A stretch of 10,777 nt of DNA from Burkholderiales bacterium (GTDB lineage Bacteria; Pseudomonadota; Gammaproteobacteria; Burkholderiales; SG8-41). Where the stretch lies: the NCBI GenBank assembly GCA_005800795.1, contig SYEN01000565.1, positions 1 to 10,777 on the forward strand, given 5' to 3'. Position 1 is the stretch's first letter, and each line of letters starts with the position of its first letter. A program made the position numbers and the translations under genes. The notes under the pieces are model-generated. The model saw only the letters and a list, made by a program, of their open reading frames with translations. It was not told the origin of the DNA and searched no databases. Below are positions 7,204 to 10,777 of this stretch, one piece after another.

Positions 7204-7827
7204 ATGTCCCAATACTTCACCATCCACCCGATAAACCCGCAGCCGCGCCTGATCCGCCAGGCAGCCCAGATCGTGCGCGATGGCGGCGTGATGGTTTACC
7301 CGACGGATTCCTTTTATGCGCTGGGTTGTCACATCGGCGACAAAGCGGCGATGGAGCGCATGCGCGCCATCCGGCAAGTCGATGCGCGGCATCATTTTTC
7401 GCTGGTGTGCCGCGATCTGCGCGAGATCGCCACCTATGCCAAAGTGGATAACCAGCAATACCGCATGTTGAAGGCCGCCACACCCGGCTGTTACGCGTTC
7501 ATCCTCGAAGCCACGCGCGAAGTGCCGAAGCGTTTGCAGCACCCGAGCCGGCGCACGATTGGGCTGCGCATCCCGGATCACCCGGTGGTGATCGCGCTGC
7601 TGGCCGAATTGAACGAACCGATTTTATCGTCGTCGCTGATTCTGCCGGGCGAGGAAACGCCGTTAAACGATCCGGATGAATTTCGCGCGCAACTTGAACA
7701 TCAGGTGGATTTGATCCTTGACGCCGGTTCGTGCGGCGTCACACCGACGACGGTGGTGAACCTCACGGGTGACGCGCCCGAAATCGTGCGTGAAGGCAAG
7801 GGCGACATCGCGATCTTCGGTGTGTGA
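7204..7827 (+). CDS. yciO: YciO-type YrdC/Sua5-family protein (L-threonylcarbamoyladenylate synthase-like)
   Basis: A 207-residue YrdC-fold protein, the same length as E. coli YciO (about 206) and similar to it throughout: the start SQYFTIHPINPQPRLI, then GGVMVYPTDSFYALGC, the segment YAFILEATREVPKRL, TIGLRIPDHPVVIALL and the C-terminal PTTVVNLTGDAPEIVREGKGD. The YrdC fold binds ATP/threonylcarbamoyl-AMP in t6A tRNA modification, but the YciO branch differs from TsaC and Sua5. The usual K-x-R motif is replaced here around residues 57-64 (RQVDARHH), and the S-A-N motif by SSSLILPG at about 142-149. I therefore would not assume it is the main t6A enzyme. The start is at 7204, with TGAGG of the preceding gene's stop acting as a closely spaced ribosome-binding site. 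The E. coli yciV-yciO neighbourhood is the same pair. Confidence 0.9.
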   Translation: MSQYFTIHPINPQPRLIRQAAQIVRDGGVMVYPTDSFYALGCHIGDKAAMERMRAIRQVDARHHFSLVCRDLREIATYAKVDNQQYRMLKAATPGCYAFILEATREVPKRLQHPSRRTIGLRIPDHPVVIALLAELNEPILSSSLILPGEETPLNDPDEFRAQLEHQVDLILDAGSCGVTPTTVVNLTGDAPEIVREGKGDIAIFGV

Positions 7828-8052
7828 GCAGCGGTTGCGGTACACTGCGGATTGCCTTTGCAGGTTGCCGCGAGTTCGTGTGCCGCAGGGTAAAATCGGT
7901 ATGAAAAAAAACTCAATAAAAACAGATAGTTACGATGGTTCGGTCATCGTGACTCAGGCATATCCGCACACCTCGCAGAAATCGTCTTACCTGCCTACTG
8001 ATGGGAGAAGGCGGGGAAAGTATTCCGCAACTTACGCAAACTTCAGGTACGC
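7828..8052 (+). promoter_or_regulatory. 225-base leader region upstream of the site-2 protease gene with candidate promoter
   Basis: This gap is A/T-richer than its flanks. The best promoter-like element is GGGTAAAAT (7888-7896), with TAAAAT as -10. A TTGCCG at 7865-7870 could be a -35, but its 20-base spacing is too long to be convincing. A 55-codon frame (ATG 7901 to TAA 8066-8068) runs through it and overlaps the protease start by 16 bases; its codon use is unlike the neighbours, and only a distant AGGG precedes it. AGG about 6 bases before 8053 serves as the protease ribosome-binding site. No recognisable riboswitch or tRNA was seen. Confidence 0.3.
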
Positions 8053-8754
8053 ATGGAACTCAATGTAATTCAAGTGATGGCGATTTACGCGCTGCCTGTA
8101 ATATTTGCGATCACGCTGCATGAGGCTGCGCACGCGTATGCCGCCAAATACTTTGGCGATTTCACCGCGTATTCGCAGGGTCGCGTGAGTCTGAATCCGA
8201 TTCGCCATATCGACCCAATAGGCACGGTGGCACTGCCGTTGATCTTGCTGGCGATTTCCAAGTTGTTCGGTGGCGGATTTATTTTTGGTTGGGCGAAGCC
8301 GGTGCCGGTTAATTTCGGCAATCTGCGCAGCCCCAAACGAGACATGCTGTGGGTGGCGGCGGCGGGGCCCGGGGCGAATTTGGTGATGGCACTTTTCTGG
8401 GTGCTGATGGTGAAGCTGTCGTACACCGACGCGCTGGGCAGTTTTTCGCTGCCGCTGGCGCTGATGGGCGCGGCAGGCGTGATGGTCAATGCGATATTCA
8501 TGGTGCTGAATCTGCTGCCGATTCCGCCGCTCGACGGCGGGCGTATTGTCGTGAGCCTGTTGCCTCACCGGCAGGCCTATGCATTTTCGCGCATCGAGCC
8601 CTATGGATTTATGATTATTCTCGCGCTGTTGTTCACCAAGGTGCTGGACTACGTAATGTGGCCGCTTGTCACAATTGCCATCGAAATCGTCTCGGTTGTA
8701 CTGGGTGTTTCTTCGCTGGATCTTTATAAACTCATACAGATTTTGTCCAAATAA
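8053..8754 (+). CDS. site-2 protease family membrane metalloprotease (M50, short form)
   Basis: A 233-residue polytopic inner-membrane protein. The first hydrophobic segment carries the zinc motif HEAAH (His23, Glu24, His27) in AITLHEAAHAYAAKYFGD. The third ligand is probably Asp160 in LNLLPIPPLDGGRI, the family's conserved second motif. In between are FGWAKPVPVNFGNLR and MLWVAAAGPGANL, both typical of the short M50B group without PDZ or CBS domains. Further hydrophobic stretches are at about 52-68, 98-122, 132-157, 182-197 and 200-216. Such proteins cleave within or near the membrane; the substrate of this short form is generally unknown. Start at 8053: AGG lies 6 bases upstream and the product begins with the usual short hydrophobic lead. 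trpS begins 3 bases after its stop, so the two genes are probably co-transcribed, a conserved arrangement in betaproteobacteria. Confidence 0.93.
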   Translation: MELNVIQVMAIYALPVIFAITLHEAAHAYAAKYFGDFTAYSQGRVSLNPIRHIDPIGTVALPLILLAISKLFGGGFIFGWAKPVPVNFGNLRSPKRDMLWVAAAGPGANLVMALFWVLMVKLSYTDALGSFSLPLALMGAAGVMVNAIFMVLNLLPIPPLDGGRIVVSLLPHRQAYAFSRIEPYGFMIILALLFTKVLDYVMWPLVTIAIEIVSVVLGVSSLDLYKLIQILSK

Positions 8755-8757
8755 ATC

Positions 8758-9960
8758 ATGTTTTCAAACCGCGTACTCTCCGGCATGCGCCCCACCGGTG
8801 CATTGCATCTCGGTCACTACCACGGCGTGCTCAAAAACTGGATACGCCTGCAGCACGAATTCGAATGCCTGTATTTTGTCGCCGACTGGCACGCGCTTAC
8901 CACGCACTACGACGATCCCGGCCAGATCGGAAAACATGTGTGGGACATGGTGATCGATTGGCTGGCGGCGGGCGTCGATCCGGCGCAGGCGACGCTGTTC
9001 ATTCAATCGCGCGTGCCGGAGCATGCCGAGCTGCATCTGTTGCTGTCGATGATCACCCCGCTGGGCTGGCTGGAGCGTGTGCCGACTTTCAAGGATCAGC
9101 AGGAAAAGCTCGCGGAAAAAGACCTCGCGACCTACGGATTCCTCGGCTATCCGCTGCTGCAAAGCGCCGACATTTTGATTTATCGCGCCAATCAGGTGCC
9201 TGTGGGCGAAGACCAGGTGCCGCACGTCGAAATTACCCGCGAAATCGCGCGGCGTTTCAACCACGTGTTCGGCAAGGAGCCGGGTTTTGAAGAGAAGGCC
9301 GAAGCCGCGATCAAAAAACTCGGCTCGCGCCGCGCCAAGACCTACCGTCAGCAGCGCGCCAGTTACCTCGAAAAAGGCGATGCCGAAGCACTCGCCGCGG
9401 CGCGCGAACTGCTCAACGAAACGCAAAACCTGACCATGGGCGACCGCGAGCGCCTGTTCGGTTACATCGAGGGCGGCGGCAAAATGATCTTGACCGAGCC
9501 GCAGGCGCTGCTTACCGAAGCGTCGAAAATGCCCGGCCTCGACGGACAGAAAATGTCCAAGTCGTACAACAACACCATTACCCTGCGCGAAGACGCGGAT
9601 AGCGTGGCGAAAAAAGTCAAAACCATGCCCACCGACCCGGCACGCGTCAAACGCACCGACCCCGGCGACCCGGAAAAATGCCCGGTGTGGCAATTGCATC
9701 AGGTGTATTCCGACGAGAGCTTAAAGCAATGGGTGAAGCAGGGGTGCAAGAGCGCGGGCATCGGCTGCCTTGAATGCAAACAGCCGGTAATCGATGCCAT
9801 CATCGCCGAGCAGCAACCGATGCGCGAGCGCGCGCAGCGCTATCTCGATGATCCGACGCTGGTACGGAATATTGTGGCGGATGGCTGTGAGAAGGCGCGG
9901 AAGATGGCGCAGGAGACTCTCAGGGAGGTGCGGGAGGTTATGGGGTTGGGGTATAGCTAA
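8758..9960 (+). CDS. trpS: tryptophanyl-tRNA synthetase, long form with four-cysteine motif
   Basis: A 400-residue class I synthetase that charges tRNA-Trp in the cytoplasm. The HIGH motif is HLGH (17-20) in GMRPTGALHLGHYHG and the KMSKS motif is exact at 265-269 in LDGQKMSKSYNN. QVPVGEDQVPHVEI (about 146-159) is the tryptophan-pocket/dimer signature. It exceeds the roughly 330-residue Bacillus-type enzyme mainly by about 70 residues between about 175 and 250, a lysine/arginine-rich insertion known in several proteobacterial TrpRSs. Cysteines 308, 330, 337 and 340 form C-x21-C-x6-C-x2-C in the C-terminal anticodon-binding region, close to the C-x22-C-x6-C-x2-C iron-sulfur motif of Thermotoga maritima TrpRS. 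The ATG at 8758 lacks a clear Shine-Dalgarno sequence; it follows the protease stop by 3 bases, so re-initiation or coupling is likely. The identification is certain; the cluster is inferred. Confidence 0.97.
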   Translation: MFSNRVLSGMRPTGALHLGHYHGVLKNWIRLQHEFECLYFVADWHALTTHYDDPGQIGKHVWDMVIDWLAAGVDPAQATLFIQSRVPEHAELHLLLSMITPLGWLERVPTFKDQQEKLAEKDLATYGFLGYPLLQSADILIYRANQVPVGEDQVPHVEITREIARRFNHVFGKEPGFEEKAEAAIKKLGSRRAKTYRQQRASYLEKGDAEALAAARELLNETQNLTMGDRERLFGYIEGGGKMILTEPQALLTEASKMPGLDGQKMSKSYNNTITLREDADSVAKKVKTMPTDPARVKRTDPGDPEKCPVWQLHQVYSDESLKQWVKQGCKSAGIGCLECKQPVIDAIIAEQQPMRERAQRYLDDPTLVRNIVADGCEKARKMAQETLREVREVMGLGYS

Positions 9961-9984
9961 AGGCTTATCCGGTAGCTTCTCAGT

Positions 9985-10012
9985 TTGTGTTGTAACAGTA
10001 AGGTTGTATAAT
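9985..10012 (+). promoter_or_regulatory. sigma-70-like promoter downstream of trpS
   Basis: A perfect -10 TATAAT (10007-10012) is preceded by TTGTGT (9985-9990) as -35 with a 16-base spacer. Predicted transcription start is near 10019, essentially at the base of the 10-bp closing stem of the structured segment at 10020-10131. It points away from trpS and into a region with no good + strand gene, which supports a small RNA. Confidence 0.5.
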
Positions 10013-10019
10013 TTATCCT

Positions 10020-10131
10020 GCGAGAGAGGGGAAGGCCAGCCCCGTAAGGGGTTCCAGAGGCTCATGCTGACCGCGCCCAGGGTCTTGGGCACCGGCTGAG
10101 AAAACGGCAGCTCAGTCCCTGCCTCTTTCGC
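10020..10131 (+). ncRNA. candidate structured small RNA of about 112 nt, unknown family
   Basis: GCGAGAGAGG (10020-10029) pairs fully with CCTCTTTCGC (10122-10131; one G-U), a 10-bp closing stem. Inside are three hairpins: 10038-10053, AGCCCC with GGGGTT around a GTAA (GNRA-type) tetraloop; 10075-10090, GCCCAG with TTGGGC around GGTC; and 10094-10117, GGCTGAG with CTCAGTC around a 10-base loop. A TATAAT promoter ends 7 bases before the stem. Known families considered and not matched are SRP RNA (no GGTCAGGTCCGGAAGG core), 6S RNA (too short), tmRNA, RNase P, and TPP, FMN, glycine and cobalamin riboswitches. No T-run terminator follows; a palindrome GCCAATTGGC (10136-10145) lies just beyond. 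An open - strand frame also crosses the area, but it shows no recognisable protein. Confidence 0.45.
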
Positions 10132-10183
10132 CCAAGCCAATTGGCAACCCGCGTAAGCCGTAATCTGTTTGGCATCAGCCCGC

Positions 10184-10265
10184 GTAGGTCGGAACGCGTA
10201 GCGGTTCCGACAAAATCTAGCCTTACCGTGCGTCGATATCGGAACCACTGCGCGTTCCGACCTAG
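10184..10265. repeat. REP-like palindrome pair with GTAG head (inverted repeat)
   Basis: Two palindromic units face each other. Unit A (10184-10211) begins GTAG and contains GTCGGAAC, an 8-base loop GCGTAGCG, and GTTCCGAC. Unit B (10239-10265) contains TCGGAAC, an 8-base loop CACTGCGC, then GTTCCGA and CCTAG. The arms 10185-10210 and 10239-10264 are reverse complements at 24 of 26 positions, separated by 28 bases. A GTAG-headed imperfect palindrome in an intergenic spacer, paired in opposite orientation, is the form of REP elements mobilised by RAYT transposases (BIME-like). No RAYT gene lies in the window. It sits between convergent genes and could also serve as a transcript 3'-end structure for either. 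Confidence 0.7.
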
Positions 10266-10283
10266 AGTTCTACGTACTCCAAA

Positions 10284-10777
10284 TTATTTCGCCCGCCCCA
10301 CCCGCGCAACCTCCGCCACGCTTTTCAACCGCTCCACGCCCCAACACAACCCGATCATTTTCTCCACCCGCGCCACCGGCAATATGCCCTTGCACTGCGC
10401 ACGAAACTTGGCTTCGAGATCGGCGTCACTCATCGGGTTATCCACGCTGCCCACGCAATGTTCGATATATTTCTCCAATACACGCCCGTCCTTGAGCGTC
10501 ATCGTAATGCGCACCTGATCTTCGGCGATGCCAGCCTGCGCTGTCGCATGAGTGTTGTCCCGGACGCGCACCACCGCCGGGTTGCGCACGATGGCGTCGC
10601 TGTACGCCGCTTCGCCGCCTCCACCCAGCAGGGTCGCCGCCGCGCAGGAATGAAAAATGCTGAATTTGCCTTCCAGCCCGGATTTCGGATCGCGCCGGCT
10701 GCACAACTCGATCACCAGCGGATGCACTTTCAAATCAACGCGCGCGACGTCCGTGAGCTTGAGTTTGTGTTCGTTAC
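10284..10777 (-). CDS. MmgE/PrpD family protein, C-terminal part (5' end beyond window)
   Basis: The - strand frame is open from the window edge to a TAA at 10286-10284 and gives about 164 residues. Full-length MmgE/PrpD proteins have about 450-500, so the N-terminal two-thirds are missing, and the apparent TTG start at 10733 is internal. Hallmarks are KVHPLVIELCSRRDPKSGLE followed by GKFSIFHSCAAATLLGG (the conserved GLEGKFSxxH-type segment), then DAIVRNPAVVRVRD and ITMTLKDGRVLE. The C-terminus has NPMSDADLEAKFRAQCKGIL, the usual family ending. The family includes 2-methylcitrate dehydratase (PrpD), cis-aconitate decarboxylase and iminodisuccinate epimerase, but many members in organisms with Bug-type transporters are uncharacterised. 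The active-site residues in the N-terminal domain are not visible, so the reaction is not called. The gene is convergent with trpS across a 323-base spacer. Confidence 0.92.
   Translation of the reverse strand, partial: NEHKLKLTDVARVDLKVHPLVIELCSRRDPKSGLEGKFSIFHSCAAATLLGGGGEAAYSDAIVRNPAVVRVRDNTHATAQAGIAEDQVRITMTLKDGRVLEKYIEHCVGSVDNPMSDADLEAKFRAQCKGILPVARVEKMIGLCWGVERLKSVAEVARVGRAK

Noticed and set aside
6397..7581. Long - strand open frame (394 codons) antisense to the PHP-domain gene and yciO
   Set aside because: It runs across two genes with clear catalytic or family motifs on the + strand; its product is a histidine/arginine-rich shadow without a domain.
8764..9699. Long - strand open frame (311 codons) antisense to trpS
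   Set aside because: It lies entirely within trpS, whose HIGH and KMSKS motifs are intact; the composition is that of a shadow frame.
9951..9979. AGCTA/TAGCT hairpin just after the trpS stop as an intrinsic terminator
   Set aside because: The stem is short with a large loop and is not followed by a T-run.
10020..10131. SRP (4.5S) RNA or 6S RNA
   Set aside because: The conserved SRP core GGTCAGGTCCGGAAGG is absent, and the segment is too short and lacks the long central bubble of 6S RNA.
9721..10248. - strand open frame spanning the trpS 3' end and the spacer
   Set aside because: Half of it is antisense to trpS and it has no recognisable family; the spacer part coincides with RNA-like pairing and a promoter on the other strand. 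Kept only as an alternative to the small RNA.

Overview
The window looks like a chromosomal segment from a GC-rich betaproteobacterium, most likely Burkholderiales. The main reasons are a Bug-type solute-binding protein (a family greatly expanded in that order), a YciO-type protein directly after a PHP-domain nucleotide phosphatase, a site-2 protease directly before a long (400-residue) tryptophanyl-tRNA synthetase, and strongly G/C-biased third codon positions. No plasmid, phage, CRISPR, insertion-sequence or tRNA signature was found.

Left part (1-5321), accessory catabolic genes. The 3' part of a Bug-family periplasmic solute receptor is followed after 16 bases by an alpha/beta hydrolase of the FrsA / 2,6-dihydroxypseudooxynicotine-hydrolase type, both on the + strand. 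Facing them on the - strand are two adjacent luciferase-like (LLM) flavin oxidoreductases and, beyond a 470-base gap, a double-cupin protein. The gap holds a + strand stretch that reads like a decayed gene with one in-frame stop. A solute receptor, C-C-type hydrolase, two flavin monooxygenase-like enzymes and a cupin together suggest uptake and breakdown of an organic acid, aromatic or heterocyclic compound. The substrate cannot be read from the sequence.

Middle and right part (5465-9960), housekeeping. An exported DUF1223 thioredoxin-like protein (- strand) is divergent from a + strand run: PHP-domain nucleoside 3',5'-bisphosphate phosphatase / RNase AM-like gene, yciO, site-2 protease (M50) and trpS. 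The first two genes are 3 bases apart, as are the last two, and a 225-base gap with a possible promoter separates the pairs. The TrpRS carries a C-x21-C-x6-C-x2-C arrangement close to the iron-sulfur motif described in Thermotoga maritima TrpRS.

Right end (9961-10777). The 323 bases between trpS and a convergent, incomplete MmgE/PrpD-family gene hold the most unusual material. First comes a good sigma-70-like promoter. It is followed by a segment of about 112 bases closed by a 10-bp stem with three internal hairpins (a candidate structured RNA that I could not assign to a known family). Next is a GTAG-headed REP-like pair of palindromes forming a 26-base inverted repeat.
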